NCBI GenBank assembly: GCA_028712695.1
Contig: JAQTQZ010000008.1
Coordinates: forward strand, 1-64,000
Source: Methylovulum sp.
GTDB taxonomy: Bacteria; Pseudomonadota; Gammaproteobacteria; Methylococcales; Methylomonadaceae
Reading direction: 5' to 3'
Length of the DNA: 64,000 nt
In this document: piece after piece, positions 10,082 through 20,230 of the stretch
Numbering within the stretch: the first letter of the stretch is position 1
Layout of the letters: each line of letters starts with the position of its first letter
Made by a program: the position numbers and the translations under genes
Notes under the pieces: model-generated
What the model saw: the letters and a program-made list of their open reading frames with translations, nothing else
Databases searched by the model: none
Told to the model about the DNA's origin: nothing

Positions 10082-10810
10082 ATGAATAAAGATTTAACAC
10101 CAGAGTCTGTCGGCGCAACATCTTCCAACCATTCACCACGCCGCATCAATACCCTTGCCGATAGCTTAAATGCTAAAACTTACCTTGAGGTAGGGGTTAA
10201 AAGAGGCCGGACTTTTTTTGATGTATCTATTCCTCAAAAAACGGCTGTCGACCCAAAATTCCTTTTTGATATGACAACAGTCACCGAGAAGAACGTGCAA
10301 CTAATGGAGACGACATCTGATGAGTTTTTCTCCACATTGCCCATAACACGCAATTATGATGTCATCTTTCTTGATGGCTTGCATACTTTCGAGCAAACCT
10401 ACCGTGATTTTTGCAATAGCTTGGTGCACTCTCACGAGCGTACAGTCTTTTTGATTGATGACACCAAGCCTAACGATGCATTTTCTGCGCATCCCCGCCA
10501 AGGTAAGGCCATTAGATATCGCAAGCAATCAGGTAAAGAAGGAAAACAATGGCATGGTGATGTTTATAAGGTTATTTTCGCTTTGCACGATTTCTACCCC
10601 GCTTTAAACTACCGCACCATCCTTGATTCCGGAAACCCACAAACACTGGTCTGGCGTTCCAATAATGGCTGGCGCAAACCCCTTTTTAACTCGATGGAAG
10701 CGATTTCACGACTTTCCTACTTCGACCTTCTTGACCATATAGATATTCTTAGAAGTTGCTCAGAAGAAGAGGCCATTAGCCTATGCTTGAATGAATTGGC
10801 CAACCTTTAA
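10082..10810 (+). CDS. Class I SAM-dependent methyltransferase-like protein (Methyltransf_24 type)
   Basis: A 242-aa protein. The segment TYLEVGVKRGRTFFDV resembles motif I of Rossmann methyltransferases, and YDVIFLDGLHTFEQTYRDF followed by FLIDDTKP matches the conserved DGLH..E region of the Methyltransf_24 group often seen in polysaccharide clusters. The aspartate-rich loop could bind metal, as in related O-methyltransferases. Probably methylates or otherwise modifies a sugar of the glycan; the substrate is unknown. The 165 bp upstream are AT-rich and could hold a promoter. Confidence 0.65.
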   Translation: MNKDLTPESVGATSSNHSPRRINTLADSLNAKTYLEVGVKRGRTFFDVSIPQKTAVDPKFLFDMTTVTEKNVQLMETTSDEFFSTLPITRNYDVIFLDGLHTFEQTYRDFCNSLVHSHERTVFLIDDTKPNDAFSAHPRQGKAIRYRKQSGKEGKQWHGDVYKVIFALHDFYPALNYRTILDSGNPQTLVWRSNNGWRKPLFNSMEAISRLSYFDLLDHIDILRSCSEEEAISLCLNELANL

Positions 10811-10841
10811 AACAGTTACACGGCATTCAGATTTAAGCCAA

Positions 10842-10886
10842 TAGCAGCGGGATAACATCCAGCTAAAGGATGTTATCCCGCTGCTA
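10842..10886. terminator. Perfect 19-bp hairpin after methyltransferase-like gene
   Basis: TAGCAGCGGGATAACATCC (10842-10860) is followed by a 7-base loop and its exact complement (10868-10886). It sits 30 bp after the stop codon. There is no long T-run, so it may act as an mRNA-end hairpin or weak terminator rather than a classic intrinsic terminator. Confidence 0.5.
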
Positions 10887-10923
10887 ATCTACAGGTTCAT
10901 CCCATCACCATTCATCCGCATGG

Positions 10924-12078
10924 ATGCCTTTTGTAAAAATAAAATTCTGCTTAATTATAACTATGAAAAAACTACCGGATTTAAAAGCCATGCTGCTTAA
11001 ATCTTGTTTTGTTAGTGCATTTAGACCTATCCGTCCAGATGAAAAACAACATTATGATCCCAGAATTCGTTTACTCGGTGGCATTTATGATATTTCCGGC
11101 CAGCCGCACACAGATTCTTTGCTAAAAAGAGGCCCCTCACCTATACAAGCCCACGACAGTACTTATGAAATCAACCCCAACGCGGCCAAACGGATAACCT
11201 CCAGAGCAATCTATGGCGGTATTATTTTTAACCACTACGGTCATTTTTTATTAGAAAGCCTTGCCCGTGCCTGGTATCTTCTCGATAGTGAGGGCGATGT
11301 CTATTTCCACCAAAAAGGAAAAAATAAAAACGGTACTTATGCGGGGTTAAAAAGCTGGCAACAAATTATCTTAAGCCATTTGATCACTGACACTACCCGT
11401 ATAAAAATCATTAATGAACCATTACGATTTGACCAGCTAACCATACCCGATGCCGGTTATGTGATTAAACAGTATTGCGTCCCTGCACAAGCCAAGGCCC
11501 TATCACAGGTGGGCGAAAATATAACAGCAAACTGCAGTAAAGACAGTGTGGCTAGCAAAATATGGCTTAGCCGGTCTTTATTACCTAAAGGAGCAATCGC
11601 AGGTGAAAAAAAATTTGAAACCGCTTTAAGCAATGAAGGTTTCCTAATCGTCCATCCTCAACTACTGTCTTTGGCAGAACAAATACAATTGTTTGAAGAT
11701 GCCGCTATAGTTGCAGGCTTCACTGGTTCAGCGTTCCATACGTTATTAATGGCCAAAAACAAGGGCGCTCTGTTGCTGCACTTTTCGCGCCAACAGCAAC
11801 TAACCCCAGATTTTAAGATATGCCCTAAAGCTGTTGGCTTCAACGCTGAGTTCTATAATTTTTTTCAACGCTATGGCGATAAAATAGTCGGCACACAAGC
11901 TAATATGCTGCAAGACTTGAATGGCATTTGGGAATTGCTTTATAACAAAGGATTGGTTAGCTCCGCTAAATATCATGACTTAACTGTGGAAGACGATTTA
12001 AAACGTCTGGACGATATGATGCACAAAGTAAAAGGGCAAACCCTAAAAAGGGGCGGATACCGTAAGAACGTATTTTAA
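10924..12078 (+). CDS. Glycosyltransferase family 61-like protein
   Basis: A 384-aa protein with features of the GT61/DUF563 group: FNHYGHFLLESLARAWYL near residues 99-116, a central SRSLLPKG segment and a late GFTGSAFHTLLMAKNKG segment. Such enzymes transfer xylose or N-acetylglucosamine in eukaryotes and are common in bacterial capsule clusters with unknown donors. An internal ATG at 10963 (MKKLPDLKAML) is an equally good start; neither has a clear ribosome site. Its place downstream of the sulfotransferases supports a role in the same glycan. Confidence 0.7.
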   Translation: MPFVKIKFCLIITMKKLPDLKAMLLKSCFVSAFRPIRPDEKQHYDPRIRLLGGIYDISGQPHTDSLLKRGPSPIQAHDSTYEINPNAAKRITSRAIYGGIIFNHYGHFLLESLARAWYLLDSEGDVYFHQKGKNKNGTYAGLKSWQQIILSHLITDTTRIKIINEPLRFDQLTIPDAGYVIKQYCVPAQAKALSQVGENITANCSKDSVASKIWLSRSLLPKGAIAGEKKFETALSNEGFLIVHPQLLSLAEQIQLFEDAAIVAGFTGSAFHTLLMAKNKGALLLHFSRQQQLTPDFKICPKAVGFNAEFYNFFQRYGDKIVGTQANMLQDLNGIWELLYNKGLVSSAKYHDLTVEDDLKRLDDMMHKVKGQTLKRGGYRKNVF

Positions 12079-12088
12079 AAGCTGCAAC

Positions 12089-12156
12089 GCAGCTCGAAAT
12101 CCTCATGTACGCCATGTACACTTCGGTTTCTGCGCTCCGCCTTGCATCCGAGCTGC
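12089..12156. repeat. Imperfect inverted repeat downstream of the GT61 gene
   Basis: GCAGCTCG (12089-12096) is matched by CGAGCTGC (12149-12156), with an inner GTAC-gccat-GTAC hairpin. The stretch directly follows the gene stop and resembles dispersed REP-like palindromes. Only one copy is seen in this window. Confidence 0.35.
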
Positions 12157-12288
12157 TTGCGACGCTCTTAAAACAGGCTCCCTAAGCATATCGGCTAATA
12201 GATGTCTAATCTGGTGGCAACGGAAACTATTAAGCATGGTTTATCAACGTAAGACCAAACATCCCCCGTCCATTTGAGGCTAAAACCT

Positions 12289-14385
12289 ATGATAAATACA
12301 GTGACCATAAAACCACAGGGGCTTAGCAAGCATGCCTTGCCCGCAAAAACAAATTTCTGTCCGCTATTATTGCTGACAGGCTTATTTTTTTGTATCAACA
12401 GCGCTGCACAACCAGTACAACCACCGGCTACCTATCCTATCGCTATGACTTTTCGGGCATTTGATAATCTTAAGTTAGGGACTGAAGCATTCAATAGACG
12501 CTTAGATGAGCAAGCCCCCTATCCATTCATCCATGCCGCGCGTCCGGATGAAGCAGCAACTATCATCCACAAACGCTGGCCGGACAAAATCGTCACCTTT
12601 CAGGATGCCTATGGCGGTATTTCGCCGAGTGACTACGAAAAAGTATGGCCAGGGCATCTGCTCTACAGAGCCGGAACCTTAATAAACCATGATGTTGCAC
12701 CACAAGACACAGCCTTGGTTGTTAAAGACCCAATGCTTATCGTAAAAAACAACAAATCCGTTCAGCGGATCAACAAAAAAGTCCCCTTTTCCCTAATTAT
12801 CTACGCGCTCGATAACACTGGCAAACCAGATTGGTCACAAGCTGAGCATGTAGTTGTTGAAGCAATAAAAGGTGGGCAGCTCACCGTCAAACGCGGCCAA
12901 TGGGGCAGCAAACCTTTATCATTTAAGGCCGGTAAAGCCGTTGTTGCCGCCCACATGATGTTCTGGACCCGACAATGGCAGGTTAATTTTGGTCTACAAA
13001 GCCCTAGAGGCGGCAAGGATAACTTGAGCGGTGCCGAATGGTATGCCCGCCATATCGCCCAAAGATTAGCTGCAGCGGATGCCAATGGTGTGGAATTTGA
13101 TGTGGCACGCTGGACATGGAGCAATACGAAAGACCATCCTATGGACGTCAACAATGATTTGGTCACCGACTATGGTTATATTGATGGTGTGAACAGTTTT
13201 GGCTTAGGCGGACAAGTATTCTTTCGTGAACTTCGCAAACAAGTGGGGCCGGATAAAATCATCCAGGCCGATAGCAACGACGATGCTTTTGGCGTTCGGG
13301 GCTGGCGCTATTTAAACGGCATTCAAATGGAATCGTTCCCTGCAGCCAACCATTTCGACCGTTTCTCACCGGCGTTTTTACATTTGCGCTTATGGGCAGA
13401 AAATGCTGAAGCAATACCGCACATAAGTTACCCATTCACCAAAACACCCACAACCATTTTTGCCAATGCCAAATTACCAGATGGCCGAAAAACAGACTTT
13501 CGGTTTAGGGTAGGTCTTGCTGCTGCCTGTTTGACTGGTATGCCACACCCTTTTGCCACGCTCCAAAACATTAAATTTGACCCGGCAAACCCCAAACTTG
13601 GCAAAGAAGAAAATAATGAACAAATGGGCGTTTTTAATTGGGATGAATATCATGGTGGCGATTTAAACGACTGGCATTGGCTAGGCCGCCCCGTAGGCTC
13701 TGCCCAACAAGACCTTAGCGACCTCGATAAAACCGATCTGTTAGCCAAATCAGCATGGCAATGGAATATGGCCACCGGTTTTAATACCGAGCACAAACAA
13801 ACCGCCAACGAATTTTCGGCTCAGGTCAAAAACATTCCCGCAGGCATTCCTCCCGATAAGATGTGGTACGGTGTGCAACTTGCGCCTAAACAAGGCGGTC
13901 TTCGGACGTTGCAAAAAAATCGGCAGTACACCGTGGAATTCCAAGCGCGTGGTGATGATACATGGCACTATGCCGGGCAAACCTTCGAACGCGTACCACG
14001 GATGATTGCCATCAGCGGTGCTGTCAACGCCAACAAACAAGACACACCCATTACCGTACTTGCCGATTCAACCCTGCGGACTTACCGCGTGAGCTTCACC
14101 GCCGATGGTTCGCCCACGCCTGTATTTGGTGTCGCCGAACAGACCGGCACAACCGAGATACGCAACATTAAATTGTATGCTGGAGGGGCGGAACGTTGGT
14201 CGCGTGAATTTGAAAAAGGCTTGGTGCTTCTGAATATGACCGACAACCCTTGGCGGGTAGCCATGAAAAAAGGCGTTTACCGGCACTTGAAAGGCTCACA
14301 AGCGCCCGAAGTGAATAATGGCCAACCTGTAGAAAACGAAATTGTAGTCCCTGCGCAAGATGCTTTGTTTTTAGTGAAACGCTAG
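12289..14385 (+). CDS. Secreted protein of unknown function, glycosidase-like barrel candidate
   Basis: About 698 aa. The ATG at 12289 is preceded by TTGAGGC at the right distance. A hydrophobic segment (PLLLLTGLFFCINSAAQ, about residues 29-45) looks like a signal peptide ending in AAQ. The middle part has barrel-type strands with acidic ends (GVEFDVARWTW, DYGYIDGVNSFGLGG, IIQADSNDDAFGVRG), as in clan-A-like glycoside hydrolases. The last ~200 residues look like a beta-sandwich carbohydrate-binding region. I do not recognise the family. Position at the end of the glycan block suggests a periplasmic or extracellular enzyme that trims or binds the polymer. Confidence 0.65.
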   Translation: MINTVTIKPQGLSKHALPAKTNFCPLLLLTGLFFCINSAAQPVQPPATYPIAMTFRAFDNLKLGTEAFNRRLDEQAPYPFIHAARPDEAATIIHKRWPDKIVTFQDAYGGISPSDYEKVWPGHLLYRAGTLINHDVAPQDTALVVKDPMLIVKNNKSVQRINKKVPFSLIIYALDNTGKPDWSQAEHVVVEAIKGGQLTVKRGQWGSKPLSFKAGKAVVAAHMMFWTRQWQVNFGLQSPRGGKDNLSGAEWYARHIAQRLAAADANGVEFDVARWTWSNTKDHPMDVNNDLVTDYGYIDGVNSFGLGGQVFFRELRKQVGPDKIIQADSNDDAFGVRGWRYLNGIQMESFPAANHFDRFSPAFLHLRLWAENAEAIPHISYPFTKTPTTIFANAKLPDGRKTDFRFRVGLAAACLTGMPHPFATLQNIKFDPANPKLGKEENNEQMGVFNWDEYHGGDLNDWHWLGRPVGSAQQDLSDLDKTDLLAKSAWQWNMATGFNTEHKQTANEFSAQVKNIPAGIPPDKMWYGVQLAPKQGGLRTLQKNRQYTVEFQARGDDTWHYAGQTFERVPRMIAISGAVNANKQDTPITVLADSTLRTYRVSFTADGSPTPVFGVAEQTGTTEIRNIKLYAGGAERWSREFEKGLVLLNMTDNPWRVAMKKGVYRHLKGSQAPEVNNGQPVENEIVVPAQDALFLVKR

Positions 14386-14457
14386 TTAACTTGAGTTCAG
14401 GACAATTACAGATTTAACCCACCACCATTAAATTAATGTTTCGCGCTGCTTGCCCCC

Positions 14458-15066
14458 ATGCGAATGAAAACACTTTTATTGCTCATTTTTTTGCTCCTGT
14501 CCGCCTGTGGAGAACCGCCCAAAACGCTGGCTAAATTGCCGGATGACGCGCCTATTCTGGCTTTCGGGGATAGCCTGACCTATGGCACAGGCGCCTCTGC
14601 CGCACACGATTACCCCGCTATCCTGGCAAACCTGGCAGCGCGGGAAGTCATCAACGAAGGGGTGCCGGGGGAAACCAGCAGCGAAGGATTACAACGCCTG
14701 CCAGCGTTACTGGATGAATATCAACCGAAATTGCTCATCCTGATACACGGAGGCAATGATATGTTGAAAAAAATTCCTCGTGAACAAACTGTGGAGCATC
14801 TTCAACAAATGATTGCAGAAACTAAAAGCCGCCATATTGAAGTTATGCTGCTGGGCGTGCCCGAACCTAACCTGTTGCTGTTAAGTAGTGCAGACTTTTA
14901 TCAACACCTTGCAGAAACCGAGGATATTTTGGTTGATTTGGATACACTGCCCGATATTCTCGGCGACAACGACTTAAAATCCGACCTTATCCACCCAAAT
15001 GATGAAGGTTATCGGCTGCTGGCTGAGGCTATTTTCAAACGGCTTAATGCCGCAGGTGCGCTGTAA
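14458..15066 (+). CDS. SGNH/GDSL-type esterase lipoprotein (TesA-like)
   Basis: A 202-aa lipoprotein. The leader MRMKTLLLLIFLLLSACGEP ends in a lipobox (LSAC, Cys17), so it should be anchored on the periplasmic side. Block I AFGDSLTYGTGAS holds the nucleophilic Ser, block III is GGND, and DLIHPNDEGY supplies the Asp and His of the triad. Length and motifs match TesA/arylesterase-like hydrolases; the substrate could be an acyl or acetyl ester, possibly on the glycan made upstream (inference). Confidence 0.85.
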   Translation: MRMKTLLLLIFLLLSACGEPPKTLAKLPDDAPILAFGDSLTYGTGASAAHDYPAILANLAAREVINEGVPGETSSEGLQRLPALLDEYQPKLLILIHGGNDMLKKIPREQTVEHLQQMIAETKSRHIEVMLLGVPEPNLLLLSSADFYQHLAETEDILVDLDTLPDILGDNDLKSDLIHPNDEGYRLLAEAIFKRLNAAGAL

Positions 15067-15088
15067 TTTATTATCCAAACCCAAGAGT

Positions 15089-15114
15089 GGGTGGGCAAAC
15101 CCGTTTGCCCACCC
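15089..15114. repeat. 12-bp stem hairpin between convergent genes
   Basis: GGGTGGGCAAAC (15089-15100) pairs with GTTTGCCCACCC (15103-15114). The GTGGGCAAA-type stem is a common dispersed palindrome; here it lies just past the stop of the esterase gene and may protect the mRNA end. Confidence 0.5.
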
Positions 15115-15121
15115 TGCAAAA

Positions 15122-15155
15122 CAAAAAAATACCGCAGTAGCTTTGGCTACTGCGG
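15122..15155 (-). terminator. Intrinsic terminator of the 5'-nucleotidase gene
   Basis: On the minus strand CCGCAGTAGC and GCTACTGCGG form a 10-bp stem with a 4-base loop (15132-15155), followed by TATTTTTTTGT. It lies about 27 bp past the stop codon at 15182. Confidence 0.8.
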
Positions 15156-15181
15156 CATCTTAATAAACCGCTAACGTGTTG

Positions 15182-16930
15182 TTATGGCAACAACAGGATT
15201 CTATCCAACGCTGGCGGTGCGACCGGTGAATTGGCTGTCAAATAAGCTTCCATCGCATCGCTGTCTTGTGCGCCACCTAACCGGTCAGTGCCTTGTTTGA
15301 TGACCTCAAACTTATCGCCGCCGTCAGCCAAAAAGCTGTTGACGGTGACGCGGTAACTGTCAGTTGGATTGACTGTCACGCCATCAATGGAAATGCTGGC
15401 AGGATCAACCTTGTCACAATCTGCGCCAGTCGCACTCCATGAATAGTTAAAGCCCGCAGAAGGCAACAAGATACGGTTAAACGTTTGGCCGTTTGGACAA
15501 CCGACAAATTGCTGTTCCAGCATTTGCTCAATTTGCGCACCCGTTAAACTGAGTGTCACCAAGCTGTTACCGAAAGGCTGCACCGTGAAGGCCTCGCCAA
15601 ATGTGACATTACCATCGCCTTCACCCGCCGCGCTGGACAGATACGTCATATCGGCACGCACACCGCCAGGATTCATAAACGCCACCTGCGCGCCGCCGAA
15701 TTTAGGGGCTTTAGTCGCCGCCAACTGGGCATCGGCAATCACATCACCCATCGTGTTTTCACCGGCGCTGCTCGTGGCGCGGGTCAAATCGGCAGTGATG
15801 CTGCCGATAACGTGGTCAGCAATCGGTTGCACCAAGGCTTTGTAGTTACCCACAAGCTGTTGAAGGCCTGCATCCGGCGTAATTGCCACATTGTTCCGGT
15901 CTACGGCAACGTTGGTTGCTTTGACCGATTTAACGCTACCGTTAACTTTTCTCATCTCCATATCCACTTCAGTAAATAACCGGCCTTGGCTGCTGGCGCT
16001 GGTCACTGGAATCAAATGGTTAGGGTTTTTGGTGGCAATAAGGCAGTTATACGCTTGATGGGTATGGCCTGAGAGCACCAAATCAACAGCGTTTGACAAG
16101 CCATTGACTATCGTTTTTACAGGTGAGCCGTCAAGACCGCCATCGCAATTGTTAATGGTCGTCAACGCTTGGGTGGTTGGGGTAACGCCGCCTTGATGGA
16201 TCAGCACGACTATTGCTTTTGCGCCTTTGGCACGTAACTTTGGCACCAACCTGTTGATCGTGCTGATTTCATCGTTAAACCGCAGGCCAGCAACGCCGCT
16301 AGGTGTCACAATAGTGGGCGTCTCTTTCAGCGTTAACCCAATAAAGGCAACCTTAACTCCTTCGTATTTTTTAATCGTGTAAGGCGCAAAAATGCTGTGA
16401 TTTGATTTTTTGTCGATGACATTGGCTGCCAAAAATTTGAATGACGCGCCTTCAAAAGGCACCGGTGTGCCCACTGCCGCCCCTTGGCAACTGTTCACGT
16501 CGGTTGGATGGCAACCACCGTTTTGCATACGCAACAACTCATCTTTACCTTCATCAAACTCGTGGTTACCGACTGCGTTAATTTCAAGGCCGGCGCGGTT
16601 CATCGCTTCGATAGTGCCTTCATCATGGAAAAGGGCCGAAACTAAAGGTGTGGCACCAATCAAATCGCCTGCCGAGACAACAACGGTGTTCGGGTTTTTA
16701 CTTTTGATGTCGGCAATATAGCCCGCCAACCAATCAACACCACCGACAGCGATAGTGCCAAAAGAATCTGTGGGTAACGCCCGTAGCGTGCCCGGTGATT
16801 CCAATTGGCCATGGAAATCATTGATCGCGACAATTTTCAACTTAACCGTGCTGTCGTTTGTTGCACAAGCAGCGCCAGTGAATGCCAAAGTCGCCAACGC
16901 GACGGCATTCGCAATGTGTCCTATCTTCAT
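15182..16930 (-). CDS. Periplasmic 5'-nucleotidase / UshA-family phosphoesterase
   Basis: A 582-aa protein with a signal peptide (ending ATLAFTGAACA). The metallophosphatase half shows AINDFHGQLE, SAGDLIGATPL, GNHEFDEGKDE and LSGHTHQAYNC, which supply the two-metal ligands. The C-terminal substrate domain shows NPGGVRADMTY and FGEAFTVQPFGNSLV. The family removes phosphate from extracellular nucleotides. Regulation by phosphate is possible, but I saw no clear Pho box. It has a signal peptide but no lipobox, so it is soluble periplasmic or secreted. Confidence 0.9.
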   Translation of the reverse strand: MKIGHIANAVALATLAFTGAACATNDSTVKLKIVAINDFHGQLESPGTLRALPTDSFGTIAVGGVDWLAGYIADIKSKNPNTVVVSAGDLIGATPLVSALFHDEGTIEAMNRAGLEINAVGNHEFDEGKDELLRMQNGGCHPTDVNSCQGAAVGTPVPFEGASFKFLAANVIDKKSNHSIFAPYTIKKYEGVKVAFIGLTLKETPTIVTPSGVAGLRFNDEISTINRLVPKLRAKGAKAIVVLIHQGGVTPTTQALTTINNCDGGLDGSPVKTIVNGLSNAVDLVLSGHTHQAYNCLIATKNPNHLIPVTSASSQGRLFTEVDMEMRKVNGSVKSVKATNVAVDRNNVAITPDAGLQQLVGNYKALVQPIADHVIGSITADLTRATSSAGENTMGDVIADAQLAATKAPKFGGAQVAFMNPGGVRADMTYLSSAAGEGDGNVTFGEAFTVQPFGNSLVTLSLTGAQIEQMLEQQFVGCPNGQTFNRILLPSAGFNYSWSATGADCDKVDPASISIDGVTVNPTDSYRVTVNSFLADGGDKFEVIKQGTDRLGGAQDSDAMEAYLTANSPVAPPALDRILLLP

Positions 16931-17195
16931 GAATGTGTACCTTTTATACTTTAGTTTTAAGGGGTAAAAACATCAGCTTTAACAGCACCTGGCCGCTTTA
17001 CTGATGTCGTCCGACGTTCGCCAAAATCATCCACAATGCCTTTGGCGAATCAGCCTGAGTGTAGTTTGCCAGTATTAAAATCGCGTGACAGCTTGCACCA
17101 TTAATGTACTGTAAAGCCGATAGATAGACAGCACATGCGTTTGGATAATCAGTTATAATTCGCGGCTTTACCAGCAACGCCAGTACAGCGGACAC
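16931..17195. promoter_or_regulatory. Divergent promoter region, nucleotidase / prfC
   Basis: Intergenic space between the minus-strand nucleotidase and plus-strand prfC. A TATAAT at 17154-17159, about 37 bp before the prfC start, is a reasonable -10 box; no good -35 box stands at the usual spacing. For the nucleotidase, AAAGG lies about 8 bp before its ATG. Confidence 0.4.
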
Positions 17196-18776
17196 ATGTC
17201 AGAACAACTTTCAGAACTTAAACGGCGCCGCACGTTCGCCATTATCTCCCATCCCGACGCGGGTAAAACCACCCTCACCGAAAAACTGCTGCTGTTCGGC
17301 GGCGCGATTCAGCTTGCCGGTTCGGTTAAAGGCCGCAAAGCCGCACGTCATGCCACCTCCGACTGGATGGCCATGGAAAAGGAACGGGGCATTTCGGTGA
17401 CCACATCCGTCATGCAATTTGAGCATAACGACGCCATCATCAACTTGCTGGATACCCCAGGGCATGAAGACTTTTCCGAAGACACTTACCGCACCTTAAC
17501 AGCGGTGGATTCCGCACTGATGGTGATCGACGTGGCAAAAGGCGTCGAGGAACGCACCATCAACCTGATGGAAGTCTGCCGCCTGCGCACCACGCCGATT
17601 TTGACCTTCATCAACAAGCTTGACCGCGAAGGCCGCGAGCCAATTGAATTGCTGGACGAAGTCGAAAACGTCTTGAAAATTCAATGTGCGCCGATGACTT
17701 GGCCTATCGGCATGGGCAAACGCTTTAAGGGCGTTTACCACATGTATAAGGATGAAATCCATTTGTTCAGCGCCCAACACGGCGGCAAAATTGCCCAAGC
17801 GGAAATCATCAAAGGCTTGGACAACCCTAAGCTTGATGAATTATTGAACGACCAAGCCCAAGAACTGCGTGATGAAATCGACTTGGTCAAAGGCGCTAGC
17901 CACGAATTTGACCTTAACGCTTATCTGTCGGGCAAATTGACGCCGGTGTTTTTTGGCTCCGCCATCAACAATTTCGGCATTTTGGAATTGCTCGACGCGT
18001 TTGCTGAATTTGCACCGTCACCTAGGCCGCGCGAAGCCGAACAACGTACCGTGCAACCGGAAGAAGACAAATTCACCGGCTTTGTGTTTAAAGTCCAGGC
18101 CAACATGGATCCCGCCCACCGTGACCGCATCGCGTTTTTGCGGGTGTGTTCGGGCAAATTCGACAAAGGCATGAAAATTTACCATGCCCGCCTTGGCAAA
18201 TCGGTGCAAATCGCCAACGCCATCACCTTCCAGGCCGATAGCCGCAAAGCCGTCGAAGAAGCCTATCCCGGCGACATCATCGGCTTGCACAACCACGGCA
18301 CAATCCAAGTCGGCGACACCTTCACGATGGGCGAAAACCTCAAATACGGCGGCATCCCCTACTTTGCACCGGAACTGTTCCGCCGCGTGGTATTGAAAGA
18401 CCCGTTACGCGCCAAAGCCCTGCAAAAAGGCTTGGTGCAATTGACCGAAGAAGGCGCAACCCAGCTGTTCAGACCGCTAAAAAATAACGACCTTATTCTA
18501 GGCGCGGTCGGTGTGTTGCAGTTTGACGTGACCGCTTACCGGCTAAAAGCCGAGTACAACGTCGAATGCGTTTACGATGTCATCGCCATATCCACCGTGC
18601 GCTGGGTTAGCTCCGACAACCCCGCCAAACTCGACGAATTCAAGAAAAAAGCGTTCGATAACCTCGCCGAAGACGGCGGCGGCTATCTGGTCTATGTCGC
18701 CAACAGCCGCGTTAATTTACAATTGACTGAAGAACGCTGGCCGGATATTAAATTTAGTGCGACGAGAGAGTTGTAG
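17196..18776 (+). CDS. prfC: Peptide chain release factor 3
   Basis: A 526-aa translational GTPase that recycles RF1/RF2 from the ribosome. The G1 motif is [19 protein letters not shown], switch II is [14 protein letters not shown], and [10 protein letters not shown] is G4. RF3-specific segments include [13 protein letters not shown] and [16 protein letters not shown] near the front and the C-terminal RF3 domain ending in [12 protein letters not shown]. Length matches the family. A TAGTCTAC-type imperfect hairpin at about 18782-18820 follows the stop. Confidence 0.96.
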   Translation: MSEQLSELKRRRTFAIISHPDAGKTTLTEKLLLFGGAIQLAGSVKGRKAARHATSDWMAMEKERGISVTTSVMQFEHNDAIINLLDTPGHEDFSEDTYRTLTAVDSALMVIDVAKGVEERTINLMEVCRLRTTPILTFINKLDREGREPIELLDEVENVLKIQCAPMTWPIGMGKRFKGVYHMYKDEIHLFSAQHGGKIAQAEIIKGLDNPKLDELLNDQAQELRDEIDLVKGASHEFDLNAYLSGKLTPVFFGSAINNFGILELLDAFAEFAPSPRPREAEQRTVQPEEDKFTGFVFKVQANMDPAHRDRIAFLRVCSGKFDKGMKIYHARLGKSVQIANAITFQADSRKAVEEAYPGDIIGLHNHGTIQVGDTFTMGENLKYGGIPYFAPELFRRVVLKDPLRAKALQKGLVQLTEEGATQLFRPLKNNDLILGAVGVLQFDVTAYRLKAEYNVECVYDVIAISTVRWVSSDNPAKLDEFKKKAFDNLAEDGGGYLVYVANSRVNLQLTEERWPDIKFSATREL

Positions 18777-18913
18777 TCAGTAGTCTAAATGGGAAACGTC
18801 CATCCCAGTAGACTACTTTGCTGATATTGGTATGGTAATGGGGCGTGTTTTTTAGAAGTATCGTCAAGGCGCGGGAAACCTCGTCTTTTATTTGGACTGA
18901 TTAGAGAATCTTT

Positions 18914-20230
18914 ATGTTGACAAGCATCAAAATTGAAAATCTGTTTGATATTTTTGATTATGACATCGAATTTAAGAAAGAAGGTATAACCATTTTGACA
19001 GGTCCGAATGGATATGGGAAAACAACGATCTTAAAAATAGTCGAAGCTTTTGTTTCTCAGAACAGCCATTTCTTTATCCGACTGTTGTTTACAAGAATTG
19101 TTTTAACATTTGACGAAAATCATAAAATCACAATAGAGAAAAAATCTAATAACGAGGTTTTATTAGGTGTTGACGATTCAATCCCTTCGCGATGGAACAA
19201 TAAATTTCGTAGAAGTAATAAATCTTTTGAAAAGGTTTTACGGGCAACGCCATTTAGACAGATTGATGATGATATCTGGATCGATAAGCGTAATGACGAA
19301 ATTTTTAGTACGGATTCTCTGCTACAAAAAATTGAATCTGAATTACCTAATCTAGCCATTGAATTACAGACGGATAAGATTCCCAAGTTATCAAAATCAA
19401 AAATCCCTTCCGTCTATTTTATTCGAGAACAACGATTATTACGTCCAGTATCTAATGATCGAATAAGAATGATGAGGCAAAGAAGTATTTTTGAATCAGA
19501 TGTAGGTAAAGAAGTTAGCGCATTTAGCAGAACAATTGAAGAATATGCTAGAGAATTGCGCGAAAACATAAAAGAAACTTTAGCCACATCATCACAAGTC
19601 AATCAGGAGCTTGACAGTAGTTTTCCTCGTAGACTTTTTGAACAACAACAAGGAATTTCAGAACAAGAGTTTATTGAACGTTTCGATAAGGTAAAAGAAA
19701 TACAAAAGGCTCTCAATGAATATGGCCTTTCTGAAGTAGAAGAAGACAGCCACCCAACTTTTAGAGATGTAAATGCAAAAGCACTTTATGTGTATATTGA
19801 TGACACTGAAAAAAAATTAGCTGTTTTTTCTAATCTGCTTAATAAGTTAAAAACATTTACTGAGATATTGAATGAGCGTCGATTTACTTTCAAACGTATC
19901 GACATTTCTAAAGAGCATGGCTTCAAATTTAGCACTCATAAAGGAAAGTCATTGGCGTTAGCTGATTTGTCTTCCGGCGAGCAGCAAGAAGTGGTTATTT
20001 TGTATGAGCTTTTGTTTAAGGTAAAACCAGGAACTCTAGTTTTAATTGATGAACCCGAACTGTCGTTGCATGTGGTTTGGCAAAAACAATTTCTTGATGA
20101 CCTATTTAAAATTATAGAGCTGCAAAAAATAAACATAGTTATTGCAACGCATTCTCCGCAGATCATTAATAATCATTGGGATTTGACTATTGATTTGGAG
20201 GAATTACGCGATGCAGCAATATCTAAATGA
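18914..20230 (+). CDS. ABC/AAA15-type ATPase, AriA-like (candidate PARIS system)
   Basis: A 438-aa ATPase of the SMC/ABC-like AAA_15/AAA_21 group. Walker A is GPNGYGKT (residues about 30-37), the signature is LSSGEQQ (about 352), Walker B is LVLIDEPELSLH (about 375-386), and the H-loop is IATHSPQII (about 410). A long helical middle region separates the halves. The next gene starts 20 bp before this one ends and encodes a DUF4435/TOPRIM-like protein, the architecture of PARIS, where AriA traps AriB until a phage protein triggers release. The sequence is AT-rich compared with prfC, which suggests horizontal transfer. Function assigned from gene pair and motifs only. Confidence 0.75.
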   Translation: MLTSIKIENLFDIFDYDIEFKKEGITILTGPNGYGKTTILKIVEAFVSQNSHFFIRLLFTRIVLTFDENHKITIEKKSNNEVLLGVDDSIPSRWNNKFRRSNKSFEKVLRATPFRQIDDDIWIDKRNDEIFSTDSLLQKIESELPNLAIELQTDKIPKLSKSKIPSVYFIREQRLLRPVSNDRIRMMRQRSIFESDVGKEVSAFSRTIEEYARELRENIKETLATSSQVNQELDSSFPRRLFEQQQGISEQEFIERFDKVKEIQKALNEYGLSEVEEDSHPTFRDVNAKALYVYIDDTEKKLAVFSNLLNKLKTFTEILNERRFTFKRIDISKEHGFKFSTHKGKSLALADLSSGEQQEVVILYELLFKVKPGTLVLIDEPELSLHVVWQKQFLDDLFKIIELQKINIVIATHSPQIINNHWDLTIDLEELRDAAISK

